Source: Euryarchaeota archaeon UBA33 (lineage in GTDB: Archaea > Thermoplasmatota > E2 > DHVEG-1). Taken from it: a stretch of 6,284 bases of DNA. The stretch is taken from contig DAYE01000023.1 in the NCBI GenBank assembly GCA_002506745.1, forward strand, positions 1 to 6,284. Reading direction: 5' to 3'. Every line of letters begins with the position of its first letter. Positions within the stretch are counted from its first letter, which is position 1. A program made the translations under genes and the position numbers. Below, piece by piece: positions 1-5,713 of the stretch. The notes under the pieces are model-generated. The model did no database searches. It worked only from the letters and a program-made list of their open reading frames with translations, and was not told the DNA's origin.

Positions 1-13
1 TAATTTATAAGAC
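1..13 (-). promoter_or_regulatory. Possible archaeal TATA box for a leftward gene outside the window
   Basis: On the minus strand positions 13 to 2 read GTCTTATAAATT, a good match to an archaeal TATA box. The same 12 bases occur on the plus strand at 5679-5690 in front of the divergent methyltransferase. With the usual spacing of about 25 bases to the start of transcription, the transcript would begin just outside the left edge, so the gene it serves is not visible. It lies downstream of the Fic gene stop and in the same direction, which suggests the next leftward gene has its own promoter. The assignment rests on the motif alone. Confidence 0.4.
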
Positions 14-18
14 TTAGC

Positions 19-54
19 TTAATCATGAAGTTAATCATGAAGTTAATCATGAAC
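19..54. repeat. Three tandem 12-base repeats
   Basis: The unit TTAATCATGAAG is repeated head to tail three times at 19-30, 31-42 and 43-54; only the last base of the third copy differs (C for G). Each unit contains the palindrome TCATGA. The third copy also makes a short inverted repeat, AAGTT at 40-44 with AACTT at 52-56, around a 7-base loop. The array starts 4 bases after the Fic stop codon and lies immediately upstream of the leftward TATA-like box. A regulator-binding site for the next leftward gene, or a simple replication-slippage repeat, are both possible. Confidence 0.75.
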
Positions 55-59
55 TTGCT

Positions 60-1094
60 TTATACCAGGATGTAATGTACACTTCTTCCTTTTCCCTCAA
101 TTTTCAGAATGCCAAGAGCTAGTAATTTATTGGTTTCGTCAACAGCTCCTCGGTTAGATAATTTGAACATACTTCGTATGTCTCGGTTTGTGATGCTTCC
201 TTTCTGATTGAGAATTTCAATGATTTTCATTTGTCGTTCGGTGAGAGCTATTTGTCCTTTCTTGTCCCTGCGTAATTTTTCACTAATTACCCTTAGAATC
301 TTCTCTTTGACATTGGTAATTGAGACAGCAACTCCATCGGTAAAATACTCTAACCACTTATTCAAATTGAGCGTCTTTGGATTCACTGTTTGTAATGCGG
401 CATAGTATGCATTCCGGTCCGAATCATAGTAATCATCAAGAGCAAAGAATCGTTTGATATCAAAACCTTTCAAAAATAGGATTAACGATGCTAAAGCTCT
501 TGCAGTTCTTCCATTTCCGTCAATAAAAGGATGTATCCGTACAAATTCATAATGAGCGATACCGGCGACCAAAACAGGATCGAGTTTTGCAGTATCTTCA
601 GAATTTAACCATGCAACAAGCGATCGCATTAATGTTGGAACGTCTTTGGTTTTAGGCGGCATGAAAATAACGTTTCCACTTCTATCTGCGACATATACCT
701 GTCTATCACGGTATTTTCCAGAGTCTTTTGGATTATCAAGGACTTCTTTAGTTAGTCTTTTATGTAAGTCAAGAATTGATTTTTCAGTAATTTTTTCATC
801 TTCTGCAAAGGTAGCGAGATGCTCGAGGACATAGAGATAGTTGAGTACTTCTTGTTTGTCTTTTCTTGTTGCTATGACGTCTCGGCCTGCAGCAAGCTCT
901 ATTACTTGCTCTAGACTAAGCCGGTTTCCTTCAATACTCGTAGAAGAATGAGCGGTTCTCACGAGGGCTTCTTTCCGTAAAGAAGCATCCCATTTCGGTA
1001 CCAAATACGCATGCAGAATGATCTCGCGCGCTGAGGTGATTTTGAGTAAATTATTGACGATGTGTGTCGTGTAGGTGAACTTTGGTTTGAACAT
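60..1094 (-). CDS. Fic family protein, class II, probable AMP-transferase with C-terminal winged-helix region
   Basis: Fic proteins usually transfer AMP from ATP to a hydroxyl side chain of a target protein; some use other nucleotides or act in other ways. The 344-residue product has an intact core motif HPFIDGNGRTAR at residues 188-199, with catalytic His188 and the phosphate-binding GNGR loop. The preceding KYRDRQVYV (127-135) and IFMPP (143-147) fit the target-binding flap. The motif STSIEG at 51-56 matches the inhibitory [S/T]xxxE[G/N] signature; being N-terminal, it makes this a class II, self-inhibited Fic with Glu55 as the predicted gate. Residues about 283-344 resemble a winged helix, so the protein may bind DNA, perhaps at its own operon. 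It is last in the four-gene leftward operon, 18 bases after the pRiA4b ORF-3-like gene. The ATG is supported by GGAG six bases upstream. The cellular target cannot be read from sequence. The family call is very secure; AMP transfer is likely. Confidence 0.95.
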   Translation of the reverse strand: MFKPKFTYTTHIVNNLLKITSAREIILHAYLVPKWDASLRKEALVRTAHSSTSIEGNRLSLEQVIELAAGRDVIATRKDKQEVLNYLYVLEHLATFAEDEKITEKSILDLHKRLTKEVLDNPKDSGKYRDRQVYVADRSGNVIFMPPKTKDVPTLMRSLVAWLNSEDTAKLDPVLVAGIAHYEFVRIHPFIDGNGRTARALASLILFLKGFDIKRFFALDDYYDSDRNAYYAALQTVNPKTLNLNKWLEYFTDGVAVSITNVKEKILRVISEKLRRDKKGQIALTERQMKIIEILNQKGSITNRDIRSMFKLSNRGAVDETNKLLALGILKIEGKGRSVHYILV

Positions 1095-1100
1095 TTTGTA

Positions 1101-1104
1101 CTCC
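1101..1104 (-). promoter_or_regulatory. Shine-Dalgarno of the fic gene
   Basis: GGAG on the minus strand, six bases before the ATG at 1094 and inside the 18-base gap after the upstream gene's stop. It fixes the Fic start and suggests translation within a polycistronic message. Confidence 0.7.
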
Positions 1105-1112
1105 GTTACCTT

Positions 1113-1706
1113 TTAGCTCATTATCATTTTCAGACGTTTATCTGGATTGTCAAAATGAATCTTTTTTACATCAAATTGTTCAGGGTCGAATTTCCCGCCG
1201 ATCCATTCTAACATACATTTATGTTCTTTATGTTTCGGATTTCGTATGATTTTCAGAAACTCTTCATATCCATAGACGCCTCCAACATCCTCTGGGGGGC
1301 ATGCTCGCTCTCCTTCGATACAGAGAGGATACTTCGTCTTCTTTTCCAGGGGAAGTATTTTTTCAAGCTTTATAGTATGTGCCCAATCGTCACCGAAATC
1401 ATAGGTGTATTCTGCTGTTCGGTTCTCCATGGAAAAATAATCTGCGATTTTGTGTTTCCAACCTGGAAGAAATTCTGTATCAAAGTCGCCTTCAGGGATT
1501 CCTATTCGTATTTCATCTCTTAAACCAAATCTTTTTATATTAAATTCATGCAGATGACAGTCTTTCCATCCCATCGCATCTTGAATAGCAACATGTAAAT
1601 CCCAAAAGGTGAATGTCTCTGGGACTTGTATTCGTCGCCAAATCGATGGGTTGGTTTCTGCTAAGATGATTTTGAATTGGTAGATATTTTTGAAGTTCTT
1701 TTTCAT
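1113..1706 (-). CDS. Plasmid pRiA4b ORF-3-like family protein
   Basis: The 197-residue protein shows the hallmarks of the pRiA4b ORF-3-like family (named for an Agrobacterium rhizogenes plasmid gene; common in bacteria and archaea, often near mobile or defence genes; biochemical role unknown). An N-terminal block, PSIWRRIQVP (20-29) followed by FWDLHVAIQDAMGW (34-47) and HLHEF (51-55), is typical. So are the central YTYDFGDDWAHTIKLE (100-115), the cysteine- and acid-rich stretch YPLCIEGERACPPEDVGG (126-143) with GYEEFL (146-151), and the C-terminal GGKFDPEQFD (170-179). All blocks are in order and the length is normal, so the gene appears intact. No signal peptide or membrane segment is seen; it should be cytosolic. 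It is the third gene of the operon, between the unrecognised gene and fic. The start is supported by GAGGAG eight bases upstream. It is not the known antitoxin partner of Fic proteins. The family is clear; the function is unknown. Confidence 0.92.
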   Translation of the reverse strand: MKKNFKNIYQFKIILAETNPSIWRRIQVPETFTFWDLHVAIQDAMGWKDCHLHEFNIKRFGLRDEIRIGIPEGDFDTEFLPGWKHKIADYFSMENRTAEYTYDFGDDWAHTIKLEKILPLEKKTKYPLCIEGERACPPEDVGGVYGYEEFLKIIRNPKHKEHKCMLEWIGGKFDPEQFDVKKIHFDNPDKRLKMIMS

Positions 1707-1714
1707 TGGATATA

Positions 1715-1720
1715 CTCCTC
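1715..1720 (-). promoter_or_regulatory. Shine-Dalgarno of the pRiA4b ORF-3-like gene
   Basis: GAGGAG on the minus strand, eight bases before the ATG at 1706 and within the 31-base gap after the upstream stop codon. It is the strongest ribosome-binding site in the window and contrasts with the missing sites at the first genes of both transcription units. Confidence 0.75.
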
Positions 1721-1737
1721 TTTATTTTTCAAATTTC

Positions 1738-2418
1738 TTAGATGTAGTTTACATTCATACCATATATTTTATTTAATTTAAAAAATGCCACGAATCGTTT
1801 AATGTTTTCATTATCTGAAGATACGTTTTTACGTTCTTTTTTGTATCGTCTGAGAAGTATCTGTTCAAAAGTGCTGGAGAATACTAATGCAGCGCCTCCT
1901 GTCATATTGAAGTATTTAAAAGGTATCAGCCGAGTAAACAACAAATGTCTCCCTGTTTTTTCTATTGTCTGACTGAAAGCGATATCTAACAATTTTATAT
2001 TGCTTTTTTTGTTTAATATATCTTCAAGAATTAATGTGTTTTCGGTTTCGATAATACCAGTAACTTTAAAGAGTGACGTATAAGAAGAAGATAATGCAGT
2101 AAAGATATCCTTTTCCTTCTGGTTCTTCCAGCCGAATTTTTCTCGATAGATTTCTACGACAGTTTTGTTTTGTATCCGGTATTCATTGAGTGCAAAATCC
2201 ATCAATACACTTGTTTCATCCTCGGTATTGAAAAAGAATTTATTACCGTAACTTATACCTAGAAGTTGAGATGATTTCATGAGCACGTCGCGATTAAGGC
2301 ATGAATCCATAATTTTGTGATTGAGTTTTAGACCAGCTTGTCTGTATTTGTTGTATTGTTCGATAAGCTTCGTATGTGAGGTTTCTTCTTCTATTAACAT
2401 TTTTGAAAAAGCTTTCAT
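1738..2418 (-). CDS. Uncharacterised protein translationally coupled to the type IIG enzyme
   Basis: I do not recognise this 226-residue protein. It has no signal peptide, no convincing membrane helix, no zinc-binding cysteine pairs (its one cysteine is Cys40) and no familiar catalytic motif. A charged N-terminus, residues 1-30, is probably helical. It is followed by MDSCLNRDVLMKSSQLLGI (37-55), then an acidic segment TEDETSVLMDFALNEYR (65-81), SSYTSLFKV (111-119), LFTRLIPFKYFNMTGG (160-175) and a very basic end of the core, LLRRYKKERK (188-197). The last 26 residues are rich in aromatic and basic residues. The ATG overlaps the stop codon of the restriction enzyme gene as TAATG, so the ribosome can restart directly; a GAGGG nine bases upstream, inside the end of the restriction gene, may help. 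Its base composition, about 33% GC over 1741-2340, is lower than that of the other genes. The position suggests an accessory role to the restriction enzyme, but this is only inference. Confidence 0.85.
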   Translation of the reverse strand: MKAFSKMLIEEETSHTKLIEQYNKYRQAGLKLNHKIMDSCLNRDVLMKSSQLLGISYGNKFFFNTEDETSVLMDFALNEYRIQNKTVVEIYREKFGWKNQKEKDIFTALSSSYTSLFKVTGIIETENTLILEDILNKKSNIKLLDIAFSQTIEKTGRHLLFTRLIPFKYFNMTGGAALVFSSTFEQILLRRYKKERKNVSSDNENIKRFVAFFKLNKIYGMNVNYI

Positions 2419-2420
2419 TA
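2418..2420 (-). other. Stop-start overlap TAATG coupling two genes
   Basis: On the minus strand TAATG spans 2420-2416: the TAA ends the type IIG gene and its last A begins the ATG of the next gene, a one-base overlap. This arrangement normally lets the same ribosomes translate both genes, keeping the products in proportion. Confidence 0.9.
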
Positions 2421-5400
2421 TTTATTTCCCTCGACGATGGCTATTTCTTTTTTTGTTAAACCGTATAACTCATACACTAATTGGTCGATTTGTTTGTCAG
2501 TTGCGTCGATTTGACGTTGAATTATTACCTTTTCATTCTCTGCTTTTGCCTTAGTAAGACGCTTATGAAAATCAAGCATTTGATTAACTAAATCAACCAT
2601 CTTATCATGAAGAGATTTGTCTTTTTGATCTGAAAAATTGATGCCTCGGATCGGTAACTGAATCATGTATTGATAGATGTAGCGTAGGTAATCGCCACGA
2701 TATCTCGATGACAAATTCTCGTAATAAAAAGTCATGAGTAAGGAATTCAGAATACCAAGGAGATATTTATCCGCATTCGAGATAATATACGCGGTATTAA
2801 CGCAATAAACACCCCCTTCATCATCAAGGGTAAAGTTACCTCTGATAGAAATATCAGGGAGCATTATTTTCGGTTTTTCAAACTCATTGTAATAGTCACA
2901 GGAACGAAGTTCCCACCAGTATTCTCCTTTATCACATCGTTTCTCTGCATCTTTTTCAAAAGGAGCTAGATGGTCTGCGATTGATGGATGGTTTTGTTTT
3001 AACCATGCCCATTTATCACTCGATTTTCCTGAATGTAAACTAGTCCATTCTTTCGGGATTAAAATCAGATAATGATTTGTTTTTGGTGCCCCGTATCTCT
3101 TGATGTCTCGGCCTAGCAGAAATGGTTTTATCAACTCTTTACTTCGCGGATGTTGAGATAGTATTTTATCTCTTGTCTGTTCGTCGATTACAAATGCTTC
3201 ATTTAACCCTGTTTTTATCCCGTAATAGATTTTCTTTTGAACGAATTTCCCTAATGGTTCCCCCGTGGTTTTAAGTTTCTTTAAAATCTCCTGAATTTTT
3301 TTATTGGTGAGAGACCAACCAGAGGTATCAAGATCGGTCCGGTTAATGGCATAATGCTCTTTTTTTACATAGTCTTGAAGGTCTGAGAAATCAAGGGTTT
3401 TCACTTGCGTGACATTTATTATTGATCGTTTTTGTCCCCTGGAAATTCGGATGATACAAGGATAGGTTGTCGCTTCTTGGAATATCGGTAAGTCACCAAA
3501 ATCCACGATTTCGTCGATCTGCTGTTTCATCCATGTTCTGAGTGGAGCTCCGTAGTTTGCCCGCATCCACTTATTCGCAACGATATATGAGAAAATTCCG
3601 TTTTCTTTCAGCAGAGACACTCCTCGTTCAATGAAATATGCGTAAAGGTCAGCTATGCCGTGATACACCTGATAATGCTGCTGGAAATATTCCTTCAAAT
3701 TGCCTAGTGTTTCCTGTCGAACATAAGGGGGGTTTCCGATGATTGCATCAAACCCTCCACGCTGCATGATCTCTTTAAATTCTGAGTCCCAATCAAAAGC
3801 ATTGATTCGATACATCCCTTCGTTATCGTCAACGAGTTTCTTTTGATCAGTATCATAAAAATCAGGTCCAATAAGCGAATTCCCACACTTGATGTTATTC
3901 CCTAAATCCGGTAGCACACGTTCTGTCCATAATTTCTGTTGTTTCTCAAAAATATCCCGTTCGGCTCCCTCGAGTACTTTCAACAACAAACTTAATTTTG
4001 TTACTTCTACTGCTTGGCTATCAATATCAACACCATAAATGTTGTTCAATAAAATTCGTTTTTTTTCTTTAACTGTAAGGAACCATTGGCCATCTTTTCC
4101 CTGAAAAATCTGATTTTTATACAACCTTGGATTCTTTCTTTTTATATAAGAATCAAGATGATATTTCAATAAATACGTATATGCGCCAAGTAAAAACGAA
4201 CCGGACCCACAAGCAGGATCAAGAACACGCAATTTCTCCAGCTGTTTCGGGGTTTTTCCTTCACAAAGTCTTCCGACTGTATTCTTCACAATGTAATCAA
4301 CAATATATTCAGGAGTATAGAAGACTCCACCAGCTTTTTTCACTTCAGGCTTTTCCTCGACTTTTGCATGATGACCTTCAGTAAGACGAATGACCTTCCC
4401 AAGAAACTGCTCATAGACATTCCCGAGTATCTCGGAGCGTAGCACAGAAAACTCATACGGGCTATCAGGATAGTAGATATTTTTAATGATGTCCCCGAGC
4501 ACTTTATCATCAATGATCATCTTCAACGTGATTTCGTCAGGTGGAGTACTGCGTCCCCGTTCTTGTGTAAAATGAAATAAACCTGAATTATATTTTTCAT
4601 CTGCTTTTTCATAGATTTTACAAAGATTCTTGTAAATATTTTCATTCTTGAGTAAAGCTTGAAGTTGCCCATATTGTTCTATCCCACGATCCTCACACAT
4701 ACGCAAAAAAATGATGCGATCAATCGTGCTCTGAACCGCATAATTGAGTTCACGCACAGATGACAGTTGAGGATTTCGAACTGCGATATTACGAGCTAAC
4801 AAATCCCTCCAATTTTCAATCTCTTTAAGGAATTCATCACCTACTTCCTGCGTTCCGCGTTTTTGTTTCGCAGATTCAAGAAATTTATCAAAAGAACCTT
4901 GAAGGATAGCAGATTTTGAAAAAATACTCGAAATCTCAGACCATTTTTCTACGTACTCCTTATAGTTGAATCGCTTTAAAAGCTCGGTATCTACTTTGTC
5001 ATCTTCTTTTGGTTTTCTCCTTGATTCATACACAGAAAACTCTTCAAAATTCGTTAAAATAGACACAGGTAACTCTGCACTCCATGCGTATCTCCTTAAC
5101 TGATACGCGGGATGGGGATCTTTTTTGATATCAACAGATGGTTTCTTCGTTTCAACAAAAAATTTTTTCGTTCCAGATAAAGTAAAACAATAATCCGGTG
5201 CCTTCGTTCCGCCACCAGTCATTTTTATGGAATCCTCATGAATAACATCTCTATATGCAGGAGCAGCACCACTCTTATTACCAACATCCCAGCCAAGTGC
5301 CTCAAAAAAATAATTTATGAATTCCTGTCGTAGATGATCTTCTTTATATCCTTGAGTTTTGTAATCTGTGATATTTCGTTCAAATCGTTCTACTAAATCT

Positions 5401-5429
5401 TTGATTATTTTTGGTGCTTTTTCATCCAT
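2418..5429 (-). CDS. Type IIG restriction-modification enzyme (Eco57I/TaqI-like, N6-adenine methyltransferase fused to nuclease)
   Basis: This 1003-residue single chain should methylate adenine using S-adenosylmethionine and cut DNA carrying its unmodified recognition site. The N-terminal nuclease (about 1-140) resembles the HsdR N-terminal PD-(D/E)XK fold: Glu36, PD at 78-79, ExK at 93-95 and QLRRYAW at 110-116. A helical linker follows to about 360. The gamma-type methyltransferase core has motif X near GGVFYTPEYIVDYI (367-380), motif I LDPACGSGSF (403-412), motif II YGVDID (465-470) and catalytic motif IV NPPY (566-569). The TaqI-C-like target-recognition region covers about 730-930, with YYGIKTGLNEAF (735-746) and IKPFLLGRDIKRY (767-779). 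A coiled-coil-like tail, about 940-990, is near the end. All key residues are present. An in-frame TGA nine bases upstream and no other Met before residue 70 fix the start. There is no good Shine-Dalgarno. It is the first gene of the operon. The size and nuclease argue against BREX PglX. The DNA target is not predictable by eye. Confidence 0.93.
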   Translation of the reverse strand: MDEKAPKIIKDLVERFERNITDYKTQGYKEDHLRQEFINYFFEALGWDVGNKSGAAPAYRDVIHEDSIKMTGGGTKAPDYCFTLSGTKKFFVETKKPSVDIKKDPHPAYQLRRYAWSAELPVSILTNFEEFSVYESRRKPKEDDKVDTELLKRFNYKEYVEKWSEISSIFSKSAILQGSFDKFLESAKQKRGTQEVGDEFLKEIENWRDLLARNIAVRNPQLSSVRELNYAVQSTIDRIIFLRMCEDRGIEQYGQLQALLKNENIYKNLCKIYEKADEKYNSGLFHFTQERGRSTPPDEITLKMIIDDKVLGDIIKNIYYPDSPYEFSVLRSEILGNVYEQFLGKVIRLTEGHHAKVEEKPEVKKAGGVFYTPEYIVDYIVKNTVGRLCEGKTPKQLEKLRVLDPACGSGSFLLGAYTYLLKYHLDSYIKRKNPRLYKNQIFQGKDGQWFLTVKEKKRILLNNIYGVDIDSQAVEVTKLSLLLKVLEGAERDIFEKQQKLWTERVLPDLGNNIKCGNSLIGPDFYDTDQKKLVDDNEGMYRINAFDWDSEFKEIMQRGGFDAIIGNPPYVRQETLGNLKEYFQQHYQVYHGIADLYAYFIERGVSLLKENGIFSYIVANKWMRANYGAPLRTWMKQQIDEIVDFGDLPIFQEATTYPCIIRISRGQKRSIINVTQVKTLDFSDLQDYVKKEHYAINRTDLDTSGWSLTNKKIQEILKKLKTTGEPLGKFVQKKIYYGIKTGLNEAFVIDEQTRDKILSQHPRSKELIKPFLLGRDIKRYGAPKTNHYLILIPKEWTSLHSGKSSDKWAWLKQNHPSIADHLAPFEKDAEKRCDKGEYWWELRSCDYYNEFEKPKIMLPDISIRGNFTLDDEGGVYCVNTAYIISNADKYLLGILNSLLMTFYYENLSSRYRGDYLRYIYQYMIQLPIRGINFSDQKDKSLHDKMVDLVNQMLDFHKRLTKAKAENEKVIIQRQIDATDKQIDQLVYELYGLTKKEIAIVEGNK

Positions 5430-5499
5430 TTCCGTTCAAAAGTATTAACGGTTGTTTTCTCTTCTACGTTTCGGTCAAAATCTTAGCCTATCCATTCCC

Positions 5500-5530
5500 A
5501 AAAAAGGAAAGAAAAAAAAGGAGAAAGAGA
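5500..5530 (+). other. 31-base pure-purine tract
   Basis: From 5500 to 5530 the plus strand is only A and G, so the minus strand is a run of T and C with stretches of six and eight Ts. Archaeal RNA polymerase stops at T-rich non-template stretches, so on the minus strand it could block transcripts entering the leftward operon from the right. Alternatively it could be a flexible or unusual DNA structure in the shared control region. Only the composition is observed; the role is inferred. Confidence 0.5.
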
Positions 5531-5612
5531 TAGACGTAATTGCCTGAAAAACCAGAGTTCGATTTTTTCGCAAAACTCCCCTTAAATTTCCCTCCTGTTG
5601 GCCCCCTTCCAG

Positions 5613-5641
5613 CGGCAATGATGCGTGCCGATTGTTTTTTT
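5613..5641 (+). terminator. Possible intrinsic terminator (hairpin plus T tract)
   Basis: CGGCA at 5613-5617 pairs with TGCCG at 5626-5630 across an 8-base loop, and ATTG then leads to seven Ts at 5635-5641. This has the form of a weak intrinsic terminator on the plus strand. It lies 41 bases upstream of the methyltransferase TATA box, where it could insulate that promoter, but no plus-strand gene is visible before it. The stem is only five pairs, so chance is a fair explanation. Confidence 0.3.
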
Positions 5642-5681
5642 GATCTCTTGTTTGTTCATCGGGCGAAGGGAACAGTACGTC

Positions 5682-5690
5682 TTATAAATT
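5682..5690 (+). promoter_or_regulatory. Archaeal-type TATA box of the methyltransferase gene
   Basis: TTATAAATT at 5682-5690 is preceded by a purine-rich stretch GCGAAGGGAA (5663-5672) and followed by the ATG pair at 5714-5719. The distance from the TATA centre to the ATG is about 26-28 bases, the usual TATA-to-start distance in archaea, so the transcript should be leaderless. The absence of a Shine-Dalgarno before the ATG agrees; the bases at 5702-5707 are instead CTCCTC. Confidence 0.6.
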
Positions 5691-5713
5691 TTTTATGCAT
5701 ACTCCTCTTGTAT

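Larger units (their letters stand above)
5430..5713. other. Divergent intergenic region between two methyltransferase genes
   Basis: These 284 bases separate the leftward operon from the rightward methyltransferase gene and must hold both promoters. The rightward TATA box is clear (5682-5690). I find no convincing TATA box for the leftward operon: the TTAATACTTT on the minus strand (5447-5438) is too close to the ATG for the usual spacing. The region also holds a purine run and a hairpin with a T tract, listed separately. No credible small gene is seen, although the plus-strand frame of the methyltransferase stays open back to the TAA at 5537-5539. Confidence 0.7.

Noticed and set aside
19..54. 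Repeats as a CRISPR array
   Set aside because: The units are 12 bases, directly adjacent, with no spacers.
60..1706. Classical Fic toxin-antitoxin pair with the upstream gene as antitoxin
   Set aside because: The Fic protein carries its own inhibitory motif (class II), and the 197-residue neighbour belongs to the pRiA4b ORF-3-like family, not to the small Fic antitoxins.
1113..1706. Transposon remnant, because the pRiA4b ORF-3-like family is linked to mobile elements
   Set aside because: No transposase, terminal inverted repeats or target duplication is visible around the gene.
736..2574. Shared LD-x-HKRLTK peptide in the Fic protein (109-116) and the type IIG protein (952-960)
   Set aside because: The peptides are short, lie in unrelated domains, use different codons and have no similarity around them; coincidence.
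208..4384. Plus-strand open frames opposite the leftward operon
   Set aside because: All lie inside well-supported genes on the other strand and have no protein-like motifs.
2418..5429. BREX PglX or a type I HsdM subunit
   Set aside because: An N-terminal PD-(D/E)XK nuclease and a built-in target-recognition region are present, and no other BREX, HsdR or HsdS gene is visible.
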